Origin: Limnephilus marmoratus
Lineage: Eukaryota > Arthropoda > Insecta > Trichoptera > Limnephilidae
Direction of reading: 5' to 3'
Assembly (NCBI GenBank): GCA_917880885.1
Contig: OU862917.1
Location: 33,034,104 to 33,098,103 of the forward strand
Length of the DNA: 64,000 nt
This document shows, in pieces, positions 51,121 to 63,165 of the stretch (within the stretch, counting starts at the first letter, position 1; every line of letters starts with the position of its first letter). The notes under the pieces were generated by a model. The model was not told where the DNA came from and ran no database searches. It worked only from the letters and a program-made list of their open reading frames with translations. The position numbers and the translations under genes are program-made.

Positions 51121-51479
51121 TAAATCTTTTTCTTGTGATTGACATTTCACCGTCAAATTACTTTCCTGATTATTTACCTCGAGAACATAGAGATTTTGTT
51201 ATGTGTACCTACGCATAACTATATCAAACCACCCACAGTGTACGTAAAGATATAAAAGAAGTTGAATATGTTAGTGAATTGTAATTATAAACAATTGTAC
51301 ACTTTCATGATTTTTGGCCAAGTACCTATGTTAAAAACTGTGCTTCGAGTCACAGTAGAGTTCATAAATACAGATTAATGGACTGGCGCCATCATAATAT
51401 TCTATATATAACTGGTTCAACCCTCACAAAGAAAATTGCAGTTTGGGAACTGGAGTCATGACGTAGCATATTAAAATAA

Positions 51480-52140
51480 ACTTTTCTCTCTCTCTGGTTT
51501 CAATCCTGGGATTGGTTTGCAGCAATTTCCTGTATTCGTCTCTTCCACTCTTTCTTATCTTGGGCGGCTCTTTTGAAGTCTGCATACGATGAGCAGCGCA
51601 CGTCCACCAGCAGGTCCTCCAGGTACTCTCGGCGTGGGCATCCCCTAGAGTTTGTCCCCTCGGTCATACCCTCCATTATGGCATTCAAGAGGCCTTGTCG
51701 TATTACATGGCCGATCAATCTTGCACGCCTTTCGGACAAGGTCCTGAGCAGGTGCCTTCCTCCTTCGATTCTTTGGAGAACCTCATTTGTAATGTGGTCT
51801 CTCCAGGAAATTCTAATTGTCTTCTATAGGACCACATCTCAAAAGCCTCTAGTCTCCGTTTATATCTTTCGGATAGGTATCATGTTTCGCAGCCGTTCAT
51901 CAAGATACTCCATACATTGGTCTTGATGAGGAGTATTCTCAGTTTTAGGTCTATATTATTCGGTTCTATTATTTTCGACCTTTTATTGAATGCAAGCCTA
52001 GCCGGGTGTATACGGCTGTCGACCTCGCTGTTAGACCGACCGTCCCATGTTATTTTGCTCCCGAGCTAGACAAACTCCTTGGTGCTCTTTAGTGGAACTC
52101 CTGACATCTCTACTATCATCTGATCTCTAGCTGTATTAAA
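51480..52140 (-). pseudogene. RTE-like LINE C-terminal relic
   Basis: Minus strand: ITWDGRSNSEVDSRI near 52060, RILLIKTNVWSILMNGCET near 51930, then after frameshifts RISWRDHITNEVLQRIEGGR, LLRTLSERRARLIGHVIRQG (about 51770-51690) and LLNAIMEGMTEGTNSRGCPR. This WIGH-(L/I)R...EG...RGRPR region is typical of the C-terminus of RTE-like elements and related gene fragments. There are two or more frameshifts and one stop. Endonuclease and RT core are not present. Confidence 0.75.
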
Positions 52141-54058
52141 TTTACAAAGTCGTACCTAATATGAACAGTGTTTTATAATAAAAATCCTTTTGTGTTCAAT
52201 GTTATAACTTTATTTAAGTACAAAATAAAACAAAATCATGTCAGTTCAAATGTTTATTTATTTATATAAGTAAAACTTCATCGTTATAAAAGTTGTAAGG
52301 AATAAGTATATGTATAATAAGTCAGTATTTATATTTAATTAATTGTATGCGGGTTGATGACGCGAAACCTAATCTGCCATCTTATTATGACAAGCAGTAA
52401 TATAAAAAACAATGTACCTACATCAAATTAAAAGTACATTATACAATGGTTCTTGCCGAGGAAAACCATTTATGCATTTCACGTGTATACATTACATTTC
52501 ACCATTGGTGAACCATTATAGTTCCTTGGATCTTCTATCATTTGGTTCTGCTTGGAGGTACCTACAACCAGTATCCAAAACGCAGACTCGACAAAATATC
52601 GTAAATTCTGTTGTATTCCTCCAGAACATATCGTCGGCAGAAAGGCTAATTGACGTAACCAGCAAATCCTCTACTTTCGGGAAAGTCGAAAAAAACAAAA
52701 AATAAATCAGAAAATAGAATGGTAACCCCTATCTCGTTGATTTTTACAATGAACATGAGAATAATTTATATATTTCTACCAATATAATTAGATATATGTA
52801 ATTATTTTAAAAAAATGACAATTTCGGTAGTTACATCCATTCTTTTTCAATTAATTTCATCAAACAACAATATCTAGTATGAGAAGCTCGGTGTGCGATT
52901 AATTTACGGAAAGGCAAAAGGGCGTAACCTCTTTTGTGTTTTTTGTAGCTCCTAAAACCATGTTGTAAGCCTCTTCGAAGGGAATCAGACTAACAATTAG
53001 TTGATGTAACCAAATTTAAATTAAAAAAATATTTTTGTAATGGGAGGTACGTTGAAATATTCTTTTAACAACCGTTTTTTTCTTATCGAAGGCAATAAAT
53101 TGACAGCTTGCAACTGACATTTTTTCAGAAATAGAGTTATGCACATATTTTTTGTTTTGTTTTTTTAAGCTCTATTTAAATAGCATCGTCATTATATAAT
53201 TACTTTTTTATATGCATCACAAATTTTTTTTAAATATGGCAATCGAAGTTTTTAAAAACATAATTAAATAAAAATAATAAAAAATGTATAAGAAAAAATT
53301 TTAAAAAAACCATCGAAAATTTTTTTAAAAAATTTTAAAAATCGTACACCAAAAATGTCCAGGCTGGTGGTCGGCCGATCAAGGAACTCTTCAATGGGGT
53401 GGTCTAGACTACAGTAATTCGTTGGTTTCATTCTTGATTTAGTCGTTGCTAGCCCAGCCAGCCCTGAGAGGGGTGTACAAAATCCCCTTGATCCACTTTT
53501 CCCACGATAACTCGATAATTAATCGTAAAATTTAATTCATAATTTTTGTAATCCTCAAAAAAATATTGACAAACATTTTGCCATTTTTTGTTTTATAATA
53601 TTTAAAGCGCATCACATTGAAAAATATTGTTTTTCATGAAAATTAGTGCAAATTGCAACAAGCGCTTGAATTTTATCTACATTTCGGTATGTCCTCAATC
53701 CTTTTTGTTTCACCTTACCAATACGTTGGATAGCCCGAATAACAGATGCGAAAGAGCGAGACAGGCATACTGCTATTATCAGTTACCGGTAGTTATACGC
53801 TGCGTTTGTAGCTCAGAATTTTATTTCGCTGAAAGCGGTCAGTCTGTCAGTTTTTACCTCCTTTTAGGGTGAACAGATGTACATTTTCTGAGCTTCTAAA
53901 ACTGTTCTTTATTTTAAAATAAAAGTGAAGTTAAAATAAAAAAAGGAGTGTGTTCGTTTAAAAAACATAAAAAAATTTATTTACTGTTTAAGTTTAATTT
54001 GTAGAACTGCATTTAATTTTTTAATGACAAATAATGATATTATTTAAATTTAAAAAAA
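52141..54058. other. AT-rich, no gene recognised
   Basis: Open frames at 52412-52705 and 53627-53872 have no recognisable domain. Long A/T homopolymers occur near 53020-53340. GAAAGAGCGAGACAGGC near 53750 resembles a common intergenic phrase of insect transposons but no termini were found. Confidence 0.35.
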
Positions 54059-54612
54059 AACGGGTTGGTAAATATTTCCCTATCGAGTCCACGCTCAAAA
54101 CACACTTTAAACAAATTGTACTAGGAAGATAATGGTTAGTAATAAGTAATTCAGTAACCGGAATTGAAAAATATTGCGTTTTAATGTTTTTTTTTAATTT
54201 AAAAAACGTGAAATATCATTTTTCAAGGACCGCCATTTTAATTACGACGATGAAATACGCATTTTTAAAAGAAAAAAATCACTCTCTGTCAGTTAGACAA
54301 TAATAATTACGAATTGCAATCTTCGGAAATGATAAATAATGCCTATTAATCATTATTTTGTTCGATTTCATAAACACGAAAAATCACGCGAGACGTTGTT
54401 TGCCGTCGTAATTAACAACATGGCATTCCTTGAGAAATGACTTTCGCGTTTTTAGAGATAACAAAATAACAATTAAAATGCAATATTTTTCAATTCCGGT
54501 TATTGAATTACTTATTACTAACTGTAATGTACCTAGTACAGTTTGTTTGAATTTTTTAAACTCTGATTTGATCGTGGACTCGATAGGGAAATATTTACAA
54601 ACGGGTTTAAAA
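54059..54612. mobile_element. Foldback element with ~215-bp arms
   Basis: The left arm (54059-54275) and right arm (54395-54612) are diverged reverse complements. Shared blocks include AAATATTTCCCTATCGAGTC, AGTAATAAGTAATTCA, CCGGAATTGAAAAATATTGC, and further inward TCAAGGA-TGCCAT and TTAATTACGACG. The central loop is about 120 bp. No transposase is present. The open frame 54430-54672 reads through the right arm and is not a gene. Confidence 0.85.
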
Positions 54613-54659
54613 GAATCACTTGATTTTCAATTTTTACGCGTAAACATTTTTATCCGTTT

Positions 54660-54930
54660 AACACAGGGGTAGGTAGAAAGGATAGACCGCCACACGATTT
54701 TGATACACTTAATCGTGCCGTATCTTTCTCGGGCGGCTTCTGCTTCTTCTACCATTATTTCCGCGGCATATAACTTAACTTAATTTTAATGTCTAAATTC
54801 CTATGTAAAATTGTAACTATTTCCTCCCCCATGAAATGTGTGTTACCCCTGTCCTAAAATGAGTTCCGTGACTCATCAGGATTGCTCTAGCAAGAAATAA
54901 TAAAAAAATAAATAAAATAAAAGTACAGAC
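54660..54930 (+). mobile_element. Retroposon 3' end with A-rich tail
   Basis: The segment ends with a hairpin-like GAGTTCCGTGACTC and CTCTAGCAAG, then (AATAAA)n at 54895-54928. The body has no recognisable coding sequence. It is probably a 5'-truncated LINE or SINE. Confidence 0.45.
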
Positions 54931-55596
54931 AAGCTGAAATCTCTGAACGTGAAATATTTTTTTTTAAAGAATATTTGTAAAAGTTACCTTATAAATAAAT
55001 TATCGTAGTTATATTAACAATTTTCTTTTTAAATTTATCGAAGTACTTTTAAGTTTAAAAGAAAAATAAACAAGATTTAAAACTGCACTTGTTTACAAAT
55101 TATTTTTATTTAAAAATATATCCCACTGTTTAGAAAGCGCTGGCTTGCCACAGCTTCAGTGCCTAATAGCTTCGGTCACATTCCAAGCCGGGCCAGATGG
55201 TCGACAAGACGTCACTTAAAACACACTATGATTTTTTGCAATTTGTACAAATACCCGCGATCCCCCGGTTCAGAGCATGCGGAATTTTTGTATGGTTAGT
55301 ATGGGGAAGGCTAGCGGGGCACGCGAAAGCACTGTGGAACGGACGGGATTCGGAAGATTCCGTCGTTTTCCAGGCTGCCAGTCGGCAGACCTGCTTTTTT
55401 CTTAGTTTTACTAATCGACCCCTATCTTATGAGACCATTCACAATGACTATGAGCACAAATATTCACCCACAAATTTACGTCTTCACGTTCACCCTGCAT
55501 CGGTCGGATGCGCACCGAACGCCGAAGCAGGATGCAATAACACGATGTTTGAGCGTGACGCATTTTCGATTAAAATTGTGTAACGTTCTCCACAAA
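54931..55596. other. Unclassified; one 128-codon frame
   Basis: 55197-55583 encodes 128 residues starting MVDKTSLKTHYDFLQF, without a recognised motif or partner. Codons 40-60 are GC-rich and look like repeat sequence. It is not annotated as a gene. Confidence 0.3.
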
Positions 55597-55850
55597 ATAA
55601 CTGTTTTTGCATATAACGCAAAAAAAACACGACGATCAAAACTTCAGGATGGCAAAACAACAAATGTCTTTGTGGGATCTCTTCAACGTATAATATTGTC
55701 TAAAATCGTTGGTTTCAGAGATTGAAAATGACGTAATCACTGGTGAAATCATTGAAAAACTAATTTCTCATGTTAACCGATGATTTTACAACCAATTGCC
55801 CTGTTATTCGTGTTATATTTATCCTGTAATATTTTATGAGTCTACAATAA
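55597..55850 (+). repeat. Dispersed repeat, copy 2
   Basis: Matches 50835-51115 with small deletions (CTGTTTTTGCATATAACGC, CTTCAACGTATAAT, TTTTATGAGTCTACAATAA). It ends exactly where the Helitron starts at 55851, so the Helitron inserted into or captured the edge of this repeat. Confidence 0.75.
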
Positions 55851-57009
55851 TCTTAATCAGAGTCGCGTTAAAAGCACCATTTATAACCCAAGAACGGCCA
55901 GACCGATTTTTACGATCTTTGATTTGTTAGATTTGTCTGTGTCCCGAATACCAGAATAGCTATTAAAACTTCGGGAAAATTCATAAAAAAAATTATGAAG
56001 AAAATTCTTTACATCATACATTTTGTCTGGAACGAATTCTCATCTTTTGAAAGGGCTGCAGGAATATTGCAGTAAGCCTAACAAAAAATAGGTGTTTTAA
56101 CGGAATAACGGGATGTCACGGGAATATTAAAACCGCGGCCTGCATTCTCGTGACTTTGAGCGTTTATAGTATTGTAAGTTACTAAATAGTTGAATACCCG
56201 GATTCAGGGCAAAGTTCGACGCGTTTCAGAACTACGAACTACTACGGATAACTTATTTTATTAAATACCTTTGTTAATTTTTTAAACTGAATAATTGTCA
56301 ATTTAAAAAAAAATGTTGCCATGTTTATTCTTTTCAATGCAATTAGATCGATGGTTAACCTAGTTACATTTTTCCTATGTACAAAAAGTTTTCTGATAAA
56401 CATAACAAAAATATACATAGGTGGATAACGTGTTAAAATATTTTTAGGTTTGTCCACCACAAAATTACTAATAATCATTATCATCATCATCATCATTATC
56501 ATCATTATCATTATCATTATCATCATTACATAGTATAAAATGAAGTCGCTCAAAATGTATGTGCGCGTTAATCTTTTAAACTACGCAACGGATTTTCATA
56601 CGGTTTTCACCAATAGATAGAGTGATTAAAGGGGAATGTTTATATGTATAATACATGTAAATTATATTAGAGAAAAGCCGAGAAATTCAAAGAAAACATA
56701 TTTTTGTGCGATTTAAAACGGCTGGCGGGCAAGAAATTGGAAAATAGATGTCCTAAAGTATGTAGGTATTTGATTTTCCCTTTTCAAATATCCAGTGTTG
56801 CATTGCAAGCATTGTATAATTAGTGGCGAGTTAATTAGTTTATATGAATAATACATGCTTATTATAGTAGAGAAAAGCCGATAAATTCAAATATTCAATT
56901 CAGGCAGCGGGCAGCGGGCAGCTGGCAAGCGGGTGGTGTGGATTTTATAAAGAATGGGTAATGGCGTTGTGTTTCGTTAGCCACAGCAACGTGTGGTCGG
57001 GTCTGCTAG
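55851..57009 (+). mobile_element. Non-autonomous Helitron
   Basis: Starts TCTTAATCAGAGTCGCG after host A and ends CAACGTGTGGTCGGGTCTGC followed by TAG before host T (57010). The 5' part (GAACGGCCAGACCGATTTTT, TTTGATTTGTTAGATTTGTC) matches the Helitron at 19092. The interior has an (ATC)n microsatellite (56470-56530) and two copies of TTATA-TAGAGAAAAGCCGA (near 56665 and 56860). No Rep/helicase. Confidence 0.8.
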
Positions 57010-57860
57010 TTAGTAATACACCGCACAGGTATGAGTACCGCCGCACCGGGAACCATTTATTGGATAACCAACTCCTCTGCCATAGGTGGTGCCTAAGTGG
57101 TTCACTATGTTTGGTGACTTAGCTAGGGTGCCCGTGTTCAAAGGGAGGAGTTTTGTCTAGGTCTTTGCGGCGAATGTGTTCGCCCGTCTACTGCGTGGCG
57201 GGCCGGTTTGGGAGAGACTGATTAAGGGAGACCTAACTTACAACTCTCCCTCGACCCGTCTCCCAACAAGGAATATCAATTTGTGAGGCGGATATGTGTA
57301 ACGCCGCCCCGGGAACCATTTACCGGATAACCAACACCTCTGCCGTAGGTTACTCCAAGTGGTTCACAACGTTTGGTGACTTAGCAGAGGTGCCCGAGTT
57401 TAGAAGGTGAGGTTTGTCTAGGTCTTTGCGGAGAATACGTTTACCCACCTACTGCGTGGCGGACCGGATCGTTAGAGAATTATTGAGGGATAGCTTATTA
57501 TGAACTCTCCAGTCAGACTCTCTCAACCCGTCGCCCAAACGGGGTTATCTATTTTTCTGAGGCGGTATGTGGGCCGCCGCCCTGGAAACCATTTATCCGA
57601 TAACCAACAACTCTACCATGGGTCCCCCAAGTGGTTCGCTACATTTAGTGACCGAGTAGGGATTGCCGGGTTCAAGGGGTGAGGTTTGTCTAGGAATTTC
57701 TGGTGAATGCGTTTGCCCACCTACTGCGTGGCGGGCCGGATCGGGAAGGACTGATTGAAAGAAACCTATCCTAAAACATTCTCATCTTCCCTCGACTCAT
57801 CTCCTAACTGGGAATATGAATTTGGGAGATGGGTAGGTATGTATACCGTTATATACGCAT
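57010..57860 (+). repeat. Threefold ~265-bp tandem repeat related to the SINE-like family
   Basis: GGGAACCATTTATTGGATAA (near 57049), GGGAACCATTTACCGGATAA (near 57311) and GGAAACCATTTATCCGATAA (near 57583) start three units. Each continues with CAAGTGGTTC, a CTACTGCGTGGCGG block and an ACTGATT...CTCTCC end. These correspond to the 5' body of the elements at 19.6 and 26.0 kb, but the LINE-derived tail is absent. The spacing is 262 and 272 bp. Confidence 0.85.
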
Positions 57861-58264
57861 TGTCGAGGAATTATACAAATTTATCAAAATAAAATTTACT
57901 ACTAACATAAATAGGCATTTTTTTAAATAATTGATTGGTTAAAATGTGATTCGTGAAACCGTGCAGTAAAAGAGAGTTAATCATATATGTGTGATACATC
58001 ATTTTCTGCAGAAATATTTGATTATTCTCCTGCGAAAATTAGTTTTTCATTATCTTAAATAAACTTCGCGAATTTTAAGTTCTAAATTGATTTTGACAGT
58101 TAAGTTAACCATAGGAACTTGTTGAAATAGACGGTAGAGTCGAGCTGAGAATAACGGAAATTTTTCGCAAGCTGAGTTTACCATAGTCCGAAATTGTAAG
58201 TTGCCATAATTACAGCTACTGCTCCCATAATGCACAGTACATAAGTTAGTGTGAAGTAACAAAA
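57861..58264. other. LINE 5' UTR or spacer
   Basis: AT-rich sequence before the start of LINE ORF1. No promoter motif stands out. The minus frame 58050-58262 has no domain. Confidence 0.4.
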
Positions 58265-59870
58265 ATGTCTACCAACCAGAATACCACCACTACGCGCGCC
58301 ACCAGAGCAAATATGACGCAAGAGGCATTTGAAAAAACCTATCTGACACCATTAACACAATGTTAAGAAAAGAATTTGAAATAATAAAAGTTTTCTTTGA
58401 AAATAAAGTCGACGAACAGTCTAAAATGTATGAAGGCAAAATGGAGGAAGTATTACAGAAAAATTTAACAATCCAAAAAGAAATGGAAATTTTGTCTAAA
58501 AAATACGACCAACTCAATACAAAATGCGAAAAAATAATTATTGAGAATAAATATCTCTCTGAGAATATAAAAAAAAACGATGACCTAAAAATGATACTAA
58601 AAAAATAACTTTAAATGAATCTTATGCTGAAAAAGTTAAAAAACACGAGTGTTTCATAACGCTGGTGGATTTCATTCGTTTTGTGCTTCGATTGTCATAC
58701 GGGATCGGAGGAATCCAGATTTTGGACTTCCGCACAATAAGGGTGCCTACCTACACGGAAAACAAGTGTCAAGCGCTTTATCGTCAGTCCGTTGCTAACC
58801 ACCGATCGTATCGTGACATTTCGCTATACGCCGAAGTGTTAACTCATCATATCGTTACATAAAGTGTAAATCCTACCGTATTCTACCGTATACTTTGTGT
58901 GAACTCGTGACTCAAACTTACCGTAGTTCTAATAATCAAATAGAACAATCTCGAGCGCTTATGGACATCTATGACTGTCACCAAGCCAGAAGACATAACA
59001 ACCGTGAGTACCACTTAATTGTGATATACCTATCTTGTTTGGTGGTCGGGCATAACTTATCGAAATCCATAAGCGTCTTAGCAAGAGTAGCCGCAAGGTT
59101 ACCCTCATCCCCTTGCCATCGTGCATGATTCAACGAGCCTATGGTATGGATTAAACCGAAAAATAAACAAGAAAATGTCAAAACTACCACTGAAATAAAA
59201 AATAATATTGGTCCCATAAACTGCGGTGTGACGGGTGTAAGAAACGCAAAATATGGTGGAATAATTGTTGAATGTAAGAATGTATCGAATATAGACAAGA
59301 TGTGTGAAGAGGTAAAGGGAAAATTAGGAGACAAATACGATATAAAAAAAAATAGGGCGAAGAAACCAAGGATCAAAATTGTTGGAATAACTCAGAAACA
59401 AGACAGGGAGGAAATTGAAACACAAATAAAATCACAAAATGAAGACATTTTCGAAACAAGTTCAAATATTGAGGTAACTTACATAAAAGAGTTTAAAAAT
59501 AAAAGAGACCAGATAAATTACACAGTATATGCGGAAGTCGACGGCAACATGTACCACCGAATAATAAAGGCTGAAAAGATATATTTAGGATCGGACAGAT
59601 GCCGTGTTTACGAAAATGTTAATATTTTGAGATGCTTTAACTGTTGGGTTTAACCACAAGGCGATTCATTGTAAAAATAAAATATCATGTCCAAGATGTG
59701 CAAAATCCCATGATATTAAAAACTGTAATGAAAGATATGATGCCTGCATTAATTGCAAAAAAGAAAATGAAAGACTAAAATTAAAATTAAAAATTTATCA
59801 CCCTGTATGGAGCAAAGACTGTCCAGTATAATGTCGAAAAATTGAACACGAGAACAGAATGGTTAATTTT
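58265..59870 (+). pseudogene. LINE ORF1 (gag-like), interrupted
   Basis: Starts MSTNQNTTTTRATRANMTQE and frameshifts at about 58337. Then a coiled coil (58360-58608, MLRKEFEIIKVFFENKVDEQ onwards). The insertion lies at 58645-59138. The frame resumes at 59141 with KPRIKIVGI, YLGSDRCRVYENVNILRCFN. After another frameshift come HKAIHCKNKISCPRCAKSHD, CINCKKENERLKLK and HPVWSKDCPV, the zinc knuckle region. The knuckle block is clearly related to the ORF1 tail at 24.9-25.1 kb. Confidence 0.82.
58645..59138. mobile_element. Unclassified insertion in LINE ORF1
   Basis: ORF1 reads ESYAEKVKK up to 58644 and VWIKPKNKQENV from 59141. Between them is about 490 bp of different composition without long gag-like frames. 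No target duplication, terminal repeat or poly(A) tail was recognised, so the class is unknown. Confidence 0.55.
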
Positions 59871-59879
59871 TTAGATTAA

Positions 59880-61014
59880 ACCGAAACTTCATAACAATAT
59901 ACTCCTTAAACGTCTCTAGTTTACTAGCACATATCGAAGAAGTTGAAGACATGCTAAGAGTTTACAAACCGCACATGGTAATGATGAGTGAAACTTGTGT
60001 TACCGAAGAAATCAAACTACACGAAATAACATTTCAGGGCTATTTAGCAGGCATACGGGGGGAGTTATAATATTAATTCAAAATAATATCTCTTACAAAG
60101 TCACAACAAATATGGTTCTAGATAAAAATAATACCTGGATGCTTGCTATTGAAATTCAAAAGGATTTTAAGAGGGGAACTTATGCAGCTATTTATCATTC
60201 CCCAAATCAAAAAGATACAAAATACTTAGATTTTTTTTGATGAATGGTGTCGTAAACAAATAAATACAAGAGATTTAATTATAATCTGCGGAGATCTTAA
60301 TATCGATATGATGAAACCCAATGCAAAAAGCACAAGACTACAAAGCATCATAAATTGCTTAGGCTGGAAGCAACTTGTCAACAATTATACAAGAATAGGA
60401 AAAACCTCTAAAACCATGATTGATTTAGTAATTTCAAATTACTTTTATGCGGAAGTTAATGCTGTAGAAGAACTCAAAATATCTGATCATGAAAAAATTG
60501 TTACAAAAATTAGATATAGTAGTCCGAAGCCACAGGAAATACGAAAGATAACGTATAGGAATAAAAAGAACTATGATAAGGATAAATTGTGTACGGCATT
60601 AAAAAACAAAAAGTGGATTTGCGATAACCAAGGAAATTTGGAGGAAAAAGCCGATGAACTAGTAGGACATCTGAAAACAGTAGTAAACGAGCTAATGCCT
60701 ATAACTAATATTATATTAAAAGATACAAATAATTGGTATACGAAATCTCTACATCTTCTACAAAAACAAAGAGATACAACTTATAAAGCCTGTAAAATAC
60801 AATTTACGGAAGAAAGATGGGAAACCTATAAGAAACTTAGAAACATGTATAGCACAGAAATAAAACAAACCGAAAATTCGTATATTAGACAAAAAATAAT
60901 TACCTCTCAAAGTGATTCAAGAAAAATGTGGACTACACTCAAAGAAATTATAAGCGGTAAACAGAAGGTAGACACTAAAGAAGTTCGGTTCCCCGATGGA
61001 GTTGAAGATGATTA
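59880..61014 (+). pseudogene. LINE ORF2 endonuclease part
   Basis: Reads through several frames: YSLNVSSLLAHIEEVEDML, VMMSETCVTEE (59980), GGVIILIQNNISYKV (60057), TYAAIYHSPNQKDTKYLDFF with a frameshift at 60240, then LIIICGDLNIDMMK (60280) and ELKISDHEKIVTKI (60470), continuing open into the linker (WYTKSLHLLQKQRDTTYK) until 61014. These are the APE-type endonuclease blocks (SET, GDLN, SDH). At least two frame disruptions are present, so it is inactive. Confidence 0.8.
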
Positions 61015-61079
61015 ACCTAAAATAGCCCAAAAATTTAATACAAATTTTATACTCAGTATCGAAAACATAAATAAGAGCA

Positions 61080-61662
61080 TTCCATTAGTCACAGAACATT
61101 TTCTCAATCAATGGAAAGAAGAGAGAATAATAATGGATTGGAGCAAATGGTTCAGGAGCCTACAAGGGTTCCTGATGTCCAGACTCATCGTTCCAATCTG
61201 TTAGACCTATTTTTAACTACTGTGCCACATGGTTACAAGATTGAAGTTACAGCGCCTTTAATATCGACCTATATGCATACAATCTGAATTACCCAAAATC
61301 TTTGAATCTCTAGTTCTTGATGAAATATATCGTTAACAGAGATAATAAATGACAAACAACATGGCTTCATTAGAGGTAGATCAACTTCAACAAATTTATT
61401 ACTCTTTCAAAACTATATATTGGAGTCTTTTTCTAAAAACAAACAAGTTGACTGTATATACACTGATTTCTCGAAGGCTTTTGATAAAGTGTCCCACAAA
61501 ATACTGATCCGAAAACTTCATGCTCTGGGAATCAGAGCAAATATGTTGAGCTGGCTAAGTAGTTTCTATCAAGTAGAACTTTCTTTGTAAAAATAAAATC
61601 TTTTATATACAAACCATTTTCCGCCACTAGTGGCGTACCGCAAGGTATTCATCTTGGCCATA
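61080..61662 (+). pseudogene. LINE RT part and a foreign endonuclease scrap
   Basis: 61150-61260 reads EPTRVPDVQTHRSNLLDLFL then TVPHGYKIEVTAPL, an endonuclease block typical of another LINE type, so the region is mosaic. From 61280 the RT follows: LPKIFESLVLDE, KQHGFIRGRSTSTNLLLFQN, VDCIYTDFSKAFDKVSHKIL, LGIRANMLSWL, then SGVPQGIHLG ending at the insertion. Stops occur near 61330 and 61590. Confidence 0.7.
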
Positions 61663-62103
61663 TATATATATATTTTTTAATTCCTTTATTTCCCAAATTA
61701 TACAATTTATATTTACATATTTTGAAAATCATAACAATAATGTGGGAACCCACTAAGGCGCAGCCTGTGCGTGGGTAATATTGTTAAAATAAGTTTTATT
61801 TAGTACCTAGAAAAAAACCAACGGTGGTACATAAAGCAAAAAAAAATTGTTTAAACAGTTTGTACAAAAAGTGTATACAATAGTGTACGGTTAAATAATT
61901 GTAAAGTGTAATAAATGATATACACTGTAATAATAGGTGTAAAGTTTGTGAGAAAAGTGATATAAAACTAAATAAATAGAGTTTTTACGTCTGTATGGTT
62001 TAGCCATAATTTTAACTCTTTTATGTAATGCGGAAGTTTAGTTGCAAATTTTACTTCTTGTTTTTATAATCGACATAGTCAACTGCTTTAAAGACATCAA
62101 ATA
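61663..62103 (-). mobile_element. Inserted LINE 3' fragment
   Basis: On the minus strand a short RT motif A relic (AIFDVFKAVDYVDY, near 62100-62060) is followed by a 3' UTR containing CACGCACAGGCTGCGCC and GGGAAATAAAGGAATT, then an A/T-rich end at 61663-61680. It is inserted in RT of the surrounding LINE between motifs B and C. Confidence 0.65.
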
Positions 62104-63165
62104 TTGCTTTTCGCTGATGACATTAAATTAAATAAAGAAATAACTATCCTTAATCACTGTGAAATTCTTCAATCAAATATAGACATGATAAAAATTTGGT
62201 GCTCACAAAACAATCTATATTTAAATGTAGAAAAATGCAAAACTTTGAACTTTTCCAGAAAAAAAAACATCGCTGTTTTTCGACTATTCAATAAATAAAA
62301 TAAATCTAGAAAGAGTACCTTGGCATAATAATGGATGAGAAACTAGACTTCACGGTTCACATAAGGGTATGATAACATTAGGATTTGTATTAAGATTAAG
62401 AACAATTAAAAACTAGGAATCGTTACAAATCATTAAACTACTGTACACATCCCTTAGAAGAAGCCTAATAGAATATAACTCCATAGTCTGGTCGCCCTTC
62501 TACAAAATTCATATTCACAATATTGAAAGAATTCAAAGAAAATTTCTACGTTTTGTAAATTTAAAACTAAACATCCCTTTTGAGCACATATATTACCTGT
62601 CGTTAATGAATACTTTAAATATTCCAACATTAGAAAACAGACTAAAAATAAACGACCTAACCTTTTTATTAAAATTATTAAACTTTAAATTCGACAGTTG
62701 TAAACTCCTTCAATTAATAAATCTACATGTATCTATAGTACCAACAACTAGACAAACATTGACATTTTATATACTAACGTACATCTCATTCGAACTATGA
62801 TTTACATTCTCTAATACAACGTTTACATAGTCTTGGTAACAAATACAATAAACAGTACGGATGTATTTGACAATAATTTGAACTTAGCAAATTTCAAACG
62901 CCATATGTGCCAATTATGTATACCTATCCCATAAACTAATGTGAACAACAATTTTAAACATTACCTACTTTATGTCAACTCCTATATTTTATGGACTATA
63001 TTTTGTTTCTTATATTTTATGTTACCTGTATTTTTTTAACATATATTATGTTACCTGTATTTTGTAAATCCATTCTTTTCACTGTAATAAAAAAATGTAC
63101 TGCATTCCATGTAAAAGCCCTAAGGGCGTTTAAATAAATAAATAAAATAAAAATAAATAAATAAT
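62104..63165 (+). pseudogene. LINE RT C-terminus and 3' end (continuation)
   Basis: MLFADDIKLNKEITILNHCE carries the catalytic FADD box, then YLNVEKCKTLNFSRK, several breaks, SLRRSLIEYNSIVWSPFYKI (near 62455) and NIERIQRKFLRFVNLKLNIP, ending in decayed sequence near 62930. The 3' UTR ends with AAAAGCCCTAAGGGCGTTTA and the (AATA)n tail. It is similar to the 3' ends at 5.1 kb and 21.85 kb. Confidence 0.82.

Larger units (their letters stand above)
58265..63165 (+). mobile_element. Decayed LINE with two insertions
   Basis: Plus-strand Jockey-superfamily element: ORF1 (58265-59870), endonuclease (59880-61014), RT (61280-61660, 62104-62300), C-terminus to about 62930, 3' hairpin at 63117-63127 (GCCC, TAA, GGGC) and an (AATA)n tail. 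An unclassified insertion splits ORF1 (58645-59138) and a minus-strand LINE 3' fragment splits RT (61663-62103). Confidence 0.82.

Noticed and set aside
56242..56553. Minus frame with a run of methionine/isoleucine
   Set aside because: Translation of an (ATC)n microsatellite within a Helitron.
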